A DNA stretch of 64,000 nucleotides from Bromus sterilis (Eukaryota > Streptophyta > Magnoliopsida > Poales > Poaceae), in contig OX465597.1 in assembly GCA_950022295.1 (NCBI GenBank), forward strand, positions 190,091,016 through 190,155,015, written 5' to 3'. Position numbers and translations under genes: made by a program. The notes beneath the pieces are model-generated. The model had not been told where the DNA came from. It saw only the letters and a list, made by a program, of their open reading frames with translations, and made no database searches. Shown here piece by piece: positions 46,865 to 57,811 of this stretch. Numbering within the stretch: position 1 is the first letter of the stretch; every line of letters starts with the position of its first letter.

Positions 46865-49800
46865 ACCACCACACTCCCACCTCTTTCTAGGGTTTCCCTA
46901 GCACAAAATTGCAGCCACCCCTCCACTTTGCCAGATCTGCCCATTTTGACCCCAAATCCCGAAACCCTAGCCCCTGGCCCCTCCAGAGCCGTAGATCGTG
47001 CCACGTCAGCGCCTGGCCTCCGTCTCCTCTCTCCTCCAGCCGTGGAGCTCCTCCCGCGATAGGAACTCGCCGCCGCCAGCCCGCCCGTGGAAGCCGCCTC
47101 CACTCCGGCCGCCGGAGCAGCCGCTAGGCCCCGGCCACCTCCTCCTCTCCTCCCTGCGCCTCCTTTCTTCCTTCCTATTCTCACCTCCGTGCTCTCTCTC
47201 ACTCGCAGCTCGCGCCGCCTCCTGCCATTGGAGCCGCACCCGAGGTCGAAGCCGCCGCCGTTCCACTCGTCCCCGACCTCCCTCTCCACTGGTTCCGGCG
47301 GGATCCGCCCGACTCCGGCTTGCCGCGCCCCAGATCCGGCCCTTCCCCGAGCCCCTGCGACCTTCCCGTCACCCCTCTCGCCGGCGGCGAGCTAGGCAGC
47401 CACGCCGTAGCCGCTGTACTCATCCCGGTCGGGATCCAGACGAGGACGAGCTGCCGGTGTCCCGTGGGCCGGCCTCGCACCAGCAGCCCAGTGCGCCAAG
47501 GCCTAGCGCCCCCACCGGCCCAGGCGCCTCCAGCCCGAGCCAGAGCCAGGCCGCAGATGGGCCGAGCCCATGGTGAGGCCTGCCCTCCTTTTTCCCCCCC
47601 TTTTTTTTCTTTCTTTTTCTAGATTTTGGCAGATTATTGTTAGTATTTTGCGGTGCCCGTATCTTTTAGACCGTAGCTCGAATCAAGACGCGTAAAACAT
47701 GAAACTTGCTTAGAATTTTGTCTAGTTTAATAAATTGTGCTCCTTTGGTATGTTTGACTTTGTTTACATGCTGTTTACCTGCTAATTACACTGCCTGCCA
47801 CCATAAACTGTTTCTTTAATAACTTTTTAACCGTTGCTCTGATTAAAATGTTTCTTATATGTAACTTGACTAGATTTTCGTGTAGGTTGTGTTTATGCTG
47901 CTCTTGCTTGCTAATAAAAATAATAAAATATTGTTTAGGAAAAAACAGTACCAAATTCCATTTTTATCGTGGGGTCCGCAATAGTTTGCCATGTCTAGGA
48001 TTTCACCCCACTTAAATTGAATAGCTTAGGTAGTTTATTTATGCTTCGCCTCTTGCCATGTTTGTGTGATATGCCATGATTCTGTGCTTTGCCATGTTAA
48101 CAACCTTTGTTGATCACCTGTAGCTAAACAACTTGAACCACCGTAAACGTGCGGTATCGTCGTGTGTGACGAGTACTCCACTTAACCTGTTAGTAACCGC
48201 TCTCGACATTAGGTGCGATGTCTTGTGTTGCATTCTTGTTGATGCTTGCTCGTGTTTGCTCCGTAGTAATAGATGCTTGCTCGTTGATTGCTTTCCAGTG
48301 TTTATCGTCTTGTGTGCTTCCGCGGGTACCTCTCGGAGACGATGCGAGCTTGCGATCAACTACACCTTCGGAACCCGACTTATCAACAGGCAAGGACTAT
48401 ACATTACTTATGATCCATTCTATTTAAACCAGCGGTTTGCATGCTAGTCTAGGTTAGGTTCGATGTTTGATCCTACCACATGCTTACAGCCTCTTTCAAA
48501 CCGATACAGCCATGTCCCTTCCCAGCAAACCATGTACTGCTATGTTACTATTGCTCGTTGCTCAGCCCCTGATTTGTATGCATGCTTAGGATGCTACGAT
48601 GTTACCCTGTTACTCCTTGGTTTGGGATATCACATTATTATATTGTTGTTGATGATATGATTATTATAATGTTGACTATATTCGACGAAGGATGGAAGGT
48701 CTAGGCTATCCCGCCCCGACGCTTTGTTCCATTCGAGTCACCTAGGACCCGAGTTCCGGGTATTGTGTCTCTTGACGAGCGTGCCTAACCGCGTGTGGGA
48801 TTTTATGGGGTCCCCTTTTCTTACCTACCTAGCTTCAAACATTTCCAGTGGTGGCCCAAGCTGATTTACCATTTGAAATCGTGTGTGTGCTGGTCGGCCG
48901 CCAGTAGTTTTCAATACAACCCGGACCAGTGAGGACATAGTTCCCTTGCTGGCCCACCTTGTTCGGCTGAGGACCCGGTTTCCCATGTGTGATCAACCGG
49001 CTATCCAAACCCGCGACAGACGGTAGAGACCGATTCGAGAGCGCAGCCGGCTTTTGAGTTGGATGTCGACTCACCGGGGGCCACCCGGATTTGTTCGTTG
49101 TTAGCTAGAGGGACCTGTCGTTTCGGATCTCTTGGAACTAAATCATAATATGGTTGCCTGTGATGGGTAGCAACTGAGAGAGATGGACGTGCATGCGGAG
49201 CCTTGTAATGGGCAGTTGGTACACCCCTGCAGGGTTAAATCTTTTCGAGAAGTCGTGTCCACGGTTATGGACGACTTGAGACCTACTCCTTGCTCATATA
49301 CAACAACAACTGAGATAATCTTAATATAACTTGATCAACGTGTGTGTGCCTTGAATGCTTCTTCTTCATTGGGATGCGAAGAGGAGGACAAGGATATGAT
49401 AGGTGTTATGCTTGCGTAAGTAGCTGATAGCAGACTTGTTGGAGGCGATTCCTCATCGAATGCTTGGCTTCTTATCTTACTCTCTAGATCGTTAGCCACT
49501 TCATAAATGCTAGTGCGGCAGCAACCTCACCACTTACCCCATCCTTACCGTAAACTACTAGTTGTCCTAGAATGACGAGTGATGAAGTCCTTGCTGGGTC
49601 AGTTGACCACTACAGTTGGATGCTGAGTAGTTCTGTACTCATGATACTACCCCGAAACTCTTTTCAGGGTTATTGATCGACAACAGGTATGGTGATCGAC
49701 GTTTCACGTGGAGACTCGACGACGACTAGTTAGGCGGATCCCGGCGGAGGGCCTGGACCCGTGTGGTTATGGGGATCGATGTTTTTCTCTTTGCCAGTAG

Positions 49801-49886
49801 GCATTTGCTTGTAGTTTGTACTCAGACATGTACCTTCCGCTGATGTATTGTAATTAAGGCAGTTGTATGCTGATTGTATGAGATGT

Positions 49887-50720
49887 TGATGAGGACATGA
49901 CTACCATAGTTACAGCCACAACCCCTGCTAATATACCTACTGGAGCAATTACTAGAGATCGTGCACACCAATTAAATTATCAGGTACTTTCGCTTCTTGG
50001 TAATGTTTCTAATGTTCATGTGAATATGATGCTGCCTAACGTCGATATATTTCTGTTGCTGACAAATGAAGGACCTAGCATGGACAAGAAGGATGAGCAT
50101 TGGAGCATGTTCAAGCATGAAGATGACGAGGACATAATTATCATGGATATGACCATTAATTCCTCTATATTTGATCAAGAAATGAAGTCAATACAAAGGG
50201 GCATGATTGTGTGCTGTACAAGAAGTTATTTCACGTCACTTTTGGCCCAAGAGAAGATAGAGCCCAAGTGTTTCAAGTCATGGACTCGATTCGGACTGCA
50301 GAGATATACCCAACTTCAAACAGCCGTCATTTCTACATACGAATTCCAAATTGGGTGATTCTTTTTTCTGGTGATAGCTTATCTCGTCTAGTTTCCAACG
50401 CAATTGGTTTCACCTTCAAATTCCTTCGGAGCGTGGAGATATCGCGAAAACGGTGCGACTCAGCAGCAGAATCCGAATCAAAGTCCAACTCAATAGGTGT
50501 TGCATCACCTCCACATGGGCCCAAGTGCCTTGTATGACCTAGGTTTAGTTTTAGGACTCCTTGGGACGTCCTTCCACCCCCTTGGCCTCCACCCTTTAGT
50601 CCAATATAAGTAGATCAACCCCTAGGGTTTTTCTTTGGATTTCTTTTAGTTAAAAATACTGCTTAGCTAATTGCTGCATCTTCGTGTACTCGGTTTGTGT
50701 CCAACGACCAGATCAAGACC
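49887..50720 (+). repeat. Type 2 LTR, truncated (first 834 bp)
   Basis: Begins TGATGAGGACATGACT in the F LTR (left flank GATGT) and stops after CCAGATCAAGACC. U3 frame has a shift near 50270. The TATA box reads CCAATATAAG here, one base different from CCTATATAAG elsewhere. Confidence 0.92.
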
Positions 50721-51360
50721 AGATTAGTTTTGAGTTGATTAGAGTCTGGCACGCTTTCCAGAGCAGTTTTTAGGCCAGAAATTTCAGGGGTAAAAAAATT
50801 TCGTGCCCATACGTTCCTTAGGTCCAGAAACTCGTTTTGAGACGTTCGCCACCATAGTGATTTTTTCGCACTTTTTCAGCCCCCGCAGTTCCGCATCGCC
50901 AAAAAAAAAAAAAAAACAAAACAAAACAAAAAAAAAAAAAAAAGAGAAAAAAAAAAATCAGAGTGTGCTTCACAGTTGTTACGTGCCGCGCCGTGCTTTC
51001 GTTGGTGTTTTAGGCTCGCGTCTCTAGTACGGTCTAGCCTAGGATCAGCACAGTACCGACGTTGAGTGTTTATTCAACTTTGCATCTCTGTTTTGATTAC
51101 TGTTGAGCTTTTTGCTACCATATTTGTCAAACCTACCTACAGCTCCACATATATTCTACTTCGTGCGGTTGACACCTCCTGGCCATCGCTCTACCACATC
51201 TCTGAGAGTTTTGACCCGTTGGTTGTACATCACCACCTGCTGCTAGGTAAGAATCGGTAAGAACTGAAGAAAAGCTTGACGGATTTGTGCTTTCCACCAC
51301 CCCACATCCCATTAGTCGAAGTAGGATCATACTTCTGTGTGTTTTCTATTTCTGCTAACC
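50721..51360 (+). other. Partial type 1 leader of element G
   Basis: Lacks the PBS end and the 33-bp repeat. Contains a poly(A)-rich run (about 50899-50957) and the AGGTAAGAA motif at 51245-51253. No gene. Confidence 0.8.
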
Positions 51361-54300
51361 ATGCCAGGATCCCATGATGAAGTGGCGCGGGATGCACCTG
51401 ATTGGGAGAATATGACAAACAAAGCATTACATGATAAATTTGCACAAATGATGTCTGAACAGGTGAATGACATCGAGAACAGATTTACAGAGGCGATTGA
51501 TGGTGTGGAGAAGATGATCGACACCAAGCTCGACGCCAAGTTTACTGAGTTGCTCGCACGCTTACCTATACAGCCTGCGGCCGCTCCAGCACAGCCACCG
51601 CCACCACGACGTGCACGACGTATTCTGTTTCCGGGCGGACAAGCTGCTGGTGCTCCTGCTGTTGCTGCAGTTACTGCTGCTGCTGCCTCTGACGTCGGCC
51701 AGGACGACAACTACGAGGGTGATTACGAGGAGGAGGTGGAACAAGAAGCGGCCTATGAACAGCCAGCTGGACGTCCACGTCCCAACATTCGCCACGGTCG
51801 ACACCAACCACCCCCTCAGGTACGCGATGATGAACATGTGCCTAAACTTAAATTGAATCTTAAGCCGTTTGAGGGTAGATATATTCCTGATGCTTATCTT
51901 ACTTGGGAGTTAGAAACTGAACAACGCTTTACATGTTTACAATATCCTGAGAATAGACGTGTTACTGCTGCTGTTTGTGAATTCACGGGTTTTGCATCTA
52001 TTTGGTGGTCTGAACATTGTAGATTGCATGCTAATAATATTCCAGCTACTTGGGCTGCTTTAAAAGATGCTATGCGTACTCGCTGGGTTCCTCCTTATTA
52101 TCAACGTGAATTGCTACAAAAATTACAGCGTTTGAGACAAGGAAAAAATTCTGTAGAGGAATATTATCAAGAATTACAAACTGGATTGATTAGATGTGGC
52201 CTAGTAGAGGATAATGAAGCTATGTTTGCACGTTTCATAGGTGGCTTAAACAGGGAGATACAAACTATTCTAGAATACAAGGACTATGCTACTATTACTC
52301 GTTTGTTTCATCTTGCTTGTAAAGCTGAACGTGAAGTGCAGGATCGACAGGCCGCTACGAGACCTAACTTTTCTGCAGGACGAAATACATCATGGACATC
52401 GCGTGGACCTTCTACATCCACACGTCCTGCTGCTCCACCCTCTACTTCAGCCGCTCATTCTTACAGGGAGCCACCAAAACAGTCAGCGCCACCATTCAAG
52501 GGTGCACAGAGTGGTCCAGCGGCGAGTTCTTCTTCATCCATGGCTTCCACAGGGCAAACACGAGATCGTGATATTAAATGTCGCAGGTGCCAAGGTGGAG
52601 GTCACTTCGCAAAAGACTGTCCCTCCAAGCGTGTGATGATTATTACGGCGGATGGTGGGTATGAGTCAGCGAGTGACTATGATGAGGAGACTTTAGTTCT
52701 CATTGCTCATGAGGAACAGGGTGCCCATGATGATGCTCATGATATAGAGTATATGACTCCTGATGATGCAGATAAATATGCTAGTTTGGTTGCTCAACGT
52801 GTATTAAGTGTGCAGGTAACGAAGGCCGAGCAAAACCAGAGGCATAATTTGTTCCACACAAAGGGAGTGGTGAAAGAACGTTCGGTTCGCATCATCATTG
52901 ACGGAGGGAGTTGCAACAACTTGGCTAGCATGGAGTTGGTGGAGAAGCTATCTCTCACCACAAGACCACACCCCCATCCGTACTATATTCAGTGGTTTAA
53001 CAATAGTGGTAAGATTAAGGTAACGCGTTCTGTTCGTGTGCACTTTAGCATTGCTGCATATGCTGATTATGTTGATTGTGATGTGGTACCCATGCAAGCA
53101 TGCTCTCTTTTACTTGGTAGACCATGGCAATTTGATAGGAATGTTGTACACCATGGTAGGACAAATCAGTTTACTCTGGTTCATCAGGATAAAAATATTG
53201 CTTTACTTCCTATGTCTCCTGAACAAATTGTGAAAGATGATCTTGCTAGAGCTAGTAAAGCTAAACAGGAGAAAAATAAGAGTGAAAATGAGATAGCAGC
53301 CAAAGAATTTGAGCAACAACATAAGACTAATAGCAAATCTTCTTCTGCTGTGTCTAATGAAATTAAATTGACTAGTCCAACTTTGCTTGCTACTAAAGTT
53401 GATATTTCAGATTTGGATGTTAGTCAATATGTGTGCTATGCTTTTGTGTGCAAAGAAGCTTTGTTTTCATTTGAGGAATTGCCTCCTTCTTTGCCTCCTG
53501 TTGTCACTGACCTTTTGCAGGAGTTTATTGACGTCTTTCCACAAGACGTACCACCGGGATTACCACCTATTCGAGGGATTGAGCATCAGATTGACTTAAT
53601 TCCCGGTGCTTCACTGCCCAACCGTGCGCCATACCGTACCAATCCGGAGGAGACAAAGGAGATTCAGCGTCAAGTACAAGAGCTACTCGACAAAGGTTAC
53701 ATACGTGAATCCCTTAGTCCTTGTGCTGTTCCTGTTATATTAGTGCCTAAAAAGGATGGAACATGGCGTATGTGTGTTGATTGTCGAGCCATTAATAATA
53801 TTACTATTCGTTATCGTCATCCTATTCCTAGGTTAGATGATATGCTTGATGAATTAAGTGGCTCTACCATGTTTTCCAAAGTTGATTTGCGTAGTGGATA
53901 CCATCAAATTCGCATGAAATTAGGAGATGAATGGAAAACGGCATTTAAAACTAAGTTTGGATTATATGAGTGGTTAGTCATGCCTTTTGGGTTAACTAAT
54001 GCACCTAGCACTTTCATGAGATTAATGAACGAGGTTTTACGTGCTTTCATTGGACGATTTGTGGTAGTCTATTTTGATGATATACTGATTTATAGCAAAT
54101 CTTTGGAGGAACATTTGGATCATTTACGTGCTGTTTTTATTGCTCTACGTAATGCACGTTTGTTTGGTAACCTTGGGAAGTGCACCTTTTGCACCGACCG
54201 AGTATCGTTTCTTGGCTATGTTGTTACTCCGCAGGGAATTGAAGTTGATAAAGCCAAGATCGAGGCGATTGAGAGTTGGCCGCAGCCCAAAACGGTCACA

Positions 54301-56448
54301 CAAGTGAGGAGTTTTCTTGGCCTCGCTGGATTCTATAGGCGTTTTGTGAGAGATTTCAGCACCATTGCTGCACCTCTCAATGAGCTTACACGCAAGGATG
54401 TGCCTTTTACTTGGGGTACCGCACAGGAAGAAGCCTTCACCGTATTGAAAGATAAGTTAACACATGCTCCTTTGCTCCAACTTCCTGATTTTAATAAGAC
54501 TTTTGAGCTTGAATGCGATGCTAGTGGGATTGGTTTGGGAGGTGTGTTATTACAAGATGCTAAACCTGTTGCTTACTTTTCTGAAAAATTGAGTGGGCCT
54601 AGTCTGAACTATTCTACTTATGATAAGGAATTATATGCTCTTGTTCGGACATTAGAAACTTGGCAACATTATTTATGGCCCAAAGAATTTGTTATACATT
54701 CTGATCATGAATCTTTGAAACACATAAGAAGTCAAGCAAAACTTAATCGTAGACATGCTAAGTGGGTTGAATTTATTGAGACTTTCCCTTATGTCATTAA
54801 ACACAAGAAGGGGAAAGATAATATTATTGCTGATGCTTTGTCTCGTCGTTATACTATGCTTTCACAACTTGACTTCAAGATTTTCGGTTTAGAGACAATC
54901 AAAGATCAATACGTAAATGATGCGGAATTTAAAGATGTATTGCAGAATTGTAGAGAGGGTAGAACATGGAACAAGTTTGTGCTTAATGATGGATTTGTGT
55001 TCCGTTCTAACAAGCTATGCATTCCAGCTAGCTCTATTCGTCTTTTGTTGTTGCAGGAGGCGCATGGAGGAGGATTAATGGGACACTTTGGCGTGAAGAA
55101 GACGGAGGACGTACTTGCTACACATTTCTTTTGGCCAAAGATGAGACGGGATGTTGAGCGTTTTGTTGCTCGCTGCACTACATGTCAAAAGGCTAAGTCA
55201 CGACTCAATCCTCATGGTTTATACATGCCTTTACCTGTACCTAGTGTTCCGTGGGAGGACATATCCATGGACTTTGTTTTAGGCTTGCCTCGAACAAAGA
55301 ATGGGAGGGATAGCATATTTGTTGTCGTGGATAGATTTTCTAAGATGGCACATTTTTTACCATGTCATAAAAGCGATGATGCTGCTAATGTTGCTGATTT
55401 ATTCTTTCGTGAGATTATTCGCTTACATGGTGTGCCCAATACTATTGTCTCGGATCGTGATACTAAGTTTCTTAGCCATTTTTGGAGATGCTTATGGGCT
55501 AAGTTGGGGACTAAACTACTTTTTAGTACTACATGTCATCCCCAAACTGATGGACAAACTGAAGTAGTCAATAGGACTTTGTCTACTATGCTTAGGGCTG
55601 TTTTAAAGAGTAACTTGAAACAGTGGGAAGAATGTTTACCTCATATTGAATTTGCTTATAATCGTTCATTGCATTCTACCACTAAAATGTGCCCTTTTGA
55701 GATTGTTTATGGTTTTCTACCTCGTGCACCTATTGATTTGCTACCTCTTCCATCTTCGGAGAAGGTTAATTTTGATGCTAAGCAACGTGCTGAATTGATA
55801 TTAAAACTGCATGAGTTAACTAAAGAAAACATTGAGCGCATGAATGCTAGATACAAGCTTGCTGGTGATAGGGGTCGAAAGCATGTTGTGTTTGAACCCG
55901 GAGATCTTGTTTGGTTACATCTACGTAAAGATAGGTTTCCTGATTTGCGCAAGTCTAAGTTAATGCCTCGAGCTGATGGTCCCTTTAAGGTTTTGCAGAA
56001 AATTAATGATAATGCATATAAACTTGAGCTACCTGCAGCCTTTGGGGTTAGTCCCACATTTAATATTGCAGATTTGAAGCCTTATTTGGGAGAAGATGAT
56101 GAGCTTCCGTCGAGGACGACTTCAATTCAAGAAGGGGAGGATGATGAGGACATCCCTACTAATGTTACACCCATATCCTCACCAACTACACATATTGGAC
56201 CAGTTACTAGAGCTCGTGCACGTCAACTAAATTATCAGGTACTTTCGTTTCTTGCGAATCCTTCTATTGTTCATGAACATATGATACTGCCTAAATTAGA
56301 TACTTTTGTTTTGCTTATGAATGAAGGACCTAGCATGGACAAGAAGGATGGTCATTGGAGCGGGATCAAGCATGGAGAAGAAGGTGCGCGCGCGGGAAAG
56401 GACAGCGGAGCTTCCAGTGGTGATTATCGCACTTTGAAGCCACCATAA
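51361..56448 (+). CDS. gag-pol: Intact Gag-Pol polyprotein of element G (1695 aa)
   Basis: Starts at ATG 51361; a GTG eight codons upstream is open but not used in my call. Domains: Gag core about 160-330; CCHC knuckle C407-C420; protease Asp514 in DGGS; RT about 735-960 with YFDD at 904-907; RNase H about 1047-1170 (DAS, HSDHESL); integrase zinc finger about 1235-1280; catalytic Asp1304, Asp1365 and Glu1401 with exact D35E spacing; GPF at 1540-1542. Residues 1595-1695 are encoded in the 3' LTR and include TRARARQLNYQVLSFL near 1616-1631. No canonical chromodomain is seen. Gag and Pol share one frame with no shift, as in many plant chromoviruses. It is the only unbroken copy in the window. 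Confidence 0.95.
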   Translation: MPGSHDEVARDAPDWENMTNKALHDKFAQMMSEQVNDIENRFTEAIDGVEKMIDTKLDAKFTELLARLPIQPAAAPAQPPPPRRARRILFPGGQAAGAPAVAAVTAAAASDVGQDDNYEGDYEEEVEQEAAYEQPAGRPRPNIRHGRHQPPPQVRDDEHVPKLKLNLKPFEGRYIPDAYLTWELETEQRFTCLQYPENRRVTAAVCEFTGFASIWWSEHCRLHANNIPATWAALKDAMRTRWVPPYYQRELLQKLQRLRQGKNSVEEYYQELQTGLIRCGLVEDNEAMFARFIGGLNREIQTILEYKDYATITRLFHLACKAEREVQDRQAATRPNFSAGRNTSWTSRGPSTSTRPAAPPSTSAAHSYREPPKQSAPPFKGAQSGPAASSSSSMASTGQTRDRDIKCRRCQGGGHFAKDCPSKRVMIITADGGYESASDYDEETLVLIAHEEQGAHDDAHDIEYMTPDDADKYASLVAQRVLSVQVTKAEQNQRHNLFHTKGVVKERSVRIIIDGGSCNNLASMELVEKLSLTTRPHPHPYYIQWFNNSGKIKVTRSVRVHFSIAAYADYVDCDVVPMQACSLLLGRPWQFDRNVVHHGRTNQFTLVHQDKNIALLPMSPEQIVKDDLARASKAKQEKNKSENEIAAKEFEQQHKTNSKSSSAVSNEIKLTSPTLLATKVDISDLDVSQYVCYAFVCKEALFSFEELPPSLPPVVTDLLQEFIDVFPQDVPPGLPPIRGIEHQIDLIPGASLPNRAPYRTNPEETKEIQRQVQELLDKGYIRESLSPCAVPVILVPKKDGTWRMCVDCRAINNITIRYRHPIPRLDDMLDELSGSTMFSKVDLRSGYHQIRMKLGDEWKTAFKTKFGLYEWLVMPFGLTNAPSTFMRLMNEVLRAFIGRFVVVYFDDILIYSKSLEEHLDHLRAVFIALRNARLFGNLGKCTFCTDRVSFLGYVVTPQGIEVDKAKIEAIESWPQPKTVTQVRSFLGLAGFYRRFVRDFSTIAAPLNELTRKDVPFTWGTAQEEAFTVLKDKLTHAPLLQLPDFNKTFELECDASGIGLGGVLLQDAKPVAYFSEKLSGPSLNYSTYDKELYALVRTLETWQHYLWPKEFVIHSDHESLKHIRSQAKLNRRHAKWVEFIETFPYVIKHKKGKDNIIADALSRRYTMLSQLDFKIFGLETIKDQYVNDAEFKDVLQNCREGRTWNKFVLNDGFVFRSNKLCIPASSIRLLLLQEAHGGGLMGHFGVKKTEDVLATHFFWPKMRRDVERFVARCTTCQKAKSRLNPHGLYMPLPVPSVPWEDISMDFVLGLPRTKNGRDSIFVVVDRFSKMAHFLPCHKSDDAANVADLFFREIIRLHGVPNTIVSDRDTKFLSHFWRCLWAKLGTKLLFSTTCHPQTDGQTEVVNRTLSTMLRAVLKSNLKQWEECLPHIEFAYNRSLHSTTKMCPFEIVYGFLPRAPIDLLPLPSSEKVNFDAKQRAELILKLHELTKENIERMNARYKLAGDRGRKHVVFEPGDLVWLHLRKDRFPDLRKSKLMPRADGPFKVLQKINDNAYKLELPAAFGVSPTFNIADLKPYLGEDDELPSRTTSIQEGEDDEDIPTNVTPISSPTTHIGPVTRARARQLNYQVLSFLANPSIVHEHMILPKLDTFVLLMNEGPSMDKKDGHWSGIKHGEEGARAGKDSGASSGDYRTLKPP
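56129..56141 (+). other. Polypurine tract of element G
   Basis: AAGAAGGGGAGGA before the 3' LTR, within the coding frame. Confidence 0.88.
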
Positions 56449-57055
56449 GGCGCGCATGAAGTCTTGGACGAAATACGCGAGATGCCACTTCATTATTTTG
56501 GTCCAAGGGCAATTATAGGTGCTGCGTCACCTTAATATTGGGCTGGGCCCATGTAATTTCGAAATACCACCTTATAGGCTGTTTTTAGAGTCCGTATGTG
56601 TGGGGAAACCGAGTTAGGGTTGTTTTCGGACCCCACCTCCAAGGGGTCACGAAAATCCCCTCTGTTCCCCCATATATACAGCCCTTAGGGCGTCGTTTAG
56701 ACTTGGGTTTTAATTAGATATAAGTTAGCCATAGCCGCAACTTCGAGCTCTTCGTTTGTGTCATCCGACCAGGCCAAGACCTCATTGGAACCCCAACTTT
56801 CGTAATCATTCATCTTATATTCGCAATATCCAGATTGCAATTCTTAGTTCTTGCTTGTTCTTCGATTGCTTGCAGGGATTAGACCTTCGTGGTCAGGTTG
56901 ATCGTGCATCCGCGGGATCAATAACCTCTCGGAGTTGGTTTAGCGATCGCTAAGGCGCAACGTCTTCGCACGTTCGTAGTCGGATCGTCAGAGTCATCTC
57001 CACCAAATCGATAGTTATCTCTCATCGAAACATCGGGACACCTTCGCCTCTATCA
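56142..57055 (+). repeat. Type 1 LTR, 3' LTR of element G
   Basis: 914 bp with both termini. Near its end it has GTCATCTCCACCAAATCG and ATAGTTATC, a variant shared with the LTR at 4756 and with type 2 LTRs. Confidence 0.94.
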
Positions 57056-57811
57056 CTTTTGGCCCAAGAGAAGATAGAGACCAAGTCTTTCACGTCATGG
57101 ACTCAGATTCGGACTGCAGAGATATACCCAACTTCAAACAGCCGCCGTTTCTACATATGAACTCCAAATTGGGTGATTCTTTTTTCTGGTGATAGCTTAT
57201 CTCGTCTAGTTTCCAACGCAATTGGTTTCACCTTCAAATTCCATCGGAGCGTGGAGATATTGCGAAAACGGTGCGACCCAGCAGCAGAATCCGAATCAAA
57301 TTCCAACTCAATAGGTGTTGCATCACCTTCACATGGGCCCAAGTGCCTTGTACGACCTAGGTTTAGTTTTAGGACTCCTTGGGACGTCCTTCCACCCCCT
57401 TGGCCTCCACCCTTTAGTCCTATATAAGTAGATCAACCCCTAGGGTTTTTCTTTGGATTTCTTTTAGTTAAAAAGACTGCTTAGCTAATTGCTGCATCTT
57501 CGTGTACTCGGTTTGTGTCCAACGACCAGATCAAGACCGCTTTCGGAATCCCAACTTTATTCATACTTCATCTACATATTCGCAATATTCAGATTGCTTT
57601 ATCATAGTTCTTGCTTGTTCTTCGATTGCTTGCAGGCACTAGACCTTCGTGGTCAGGTTGAGCTCCGACGTGGTCAATAACCTCCGGAGATTGGTTTAGC
57701 GATTGCTAAGGCGCGACGTTGTTGCACGTTCGTAGTCGGATCGTCAGAGTCGTCTCCACCAAATCGATAGTTATCTCTCATCGAAAGATCGGGACACCTC
57801 CGCCTCTATCA
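57056..57811 (+). repeat. Type 2 LTR fragment, last about 760 bp
   Basis: Starts inside the LTR at CTTTTGGCCC (position about 353 of 1112) and ends CGCCTCTATCA. An 84-codon piece of the U3 frame (57173-57427) runs to the TATA box as in element E. Right flank CTCTC lies in pol fragment H. It overlaps in content with the left piece at 49887, so the two are not halves of one LTR. Confidence 0.9.

Larger units (their letters stand above)
43149..49886 (+). mobile_element. Element F: long-LTR Tekay/Del-like element with a very short interior
   Basis: 5' LTR part 43149-44868, interior 44869-45465, 3' LTR 45466-49886 (with a solo LTR inside). 43149-44715 repeats 48322-49886 with a few percent difference. 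LTR ends form the pair TGTAA and TTACA, and a tRNA-Met PBS follows the 5' LTR. Reconstructed LTR length is about 3.6 kb. The interior of 597 bp has no gag or pol. Length, TGTAAC start and PBS fit Tekay-type chromoviruses; this assignment is tentative. Confidence 0.75.
45466..49886 (+). repeat. LTR of element F, 3' copy, truncated at right
   Basis: Starts TGTAACAGCCCAGATTTC. Interrupted by the solo LTR at 45529-46447. A GC-rich block (46870-47600) follows a TATATAAAG box. It ends at 49886 where a type 2 LTR begins; about 150 bp of the LTR end seen at 44716-44868 are missing. The 47 kb block gives Pro/Arg-rich frames on both strands, which reflect base composition. Confidence 0.75.
49887..57055 (+). 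mobile_element. Element G: type 1 retrotransposon with intact gag-pol behind a truncated type 2 LTR
   Basis: The order is a type 2 LTR piece (49887-50720), type 1 leader (50721-51360), uninterrupted gag-pol, polypurine tract, and a complete type 1 3' LTR (56142-57055). The type 1 5' LTR, PBS and first part of the leader are missing. The joint at 50716-50725 contains CCAGA, found on both sides. Right flank CTTTT belongs to another type 2 LTR; no matching left flank exists. Confidence 0.88.

Noticed and set aside
46909..47622. Several overlapping Pro/Arg/Ala-rich open frames on both strands
   Set aside because: They lie in the GC-rich part of the F LTR after its TATA box, on both strands and in several frames, with no domain. 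Base composition explains them.
51337..51360. Eight extra codons upstream of the gag ATG
   Set aside because: They open only from a GTG. The ATG at 51361 is conserved in all copies.
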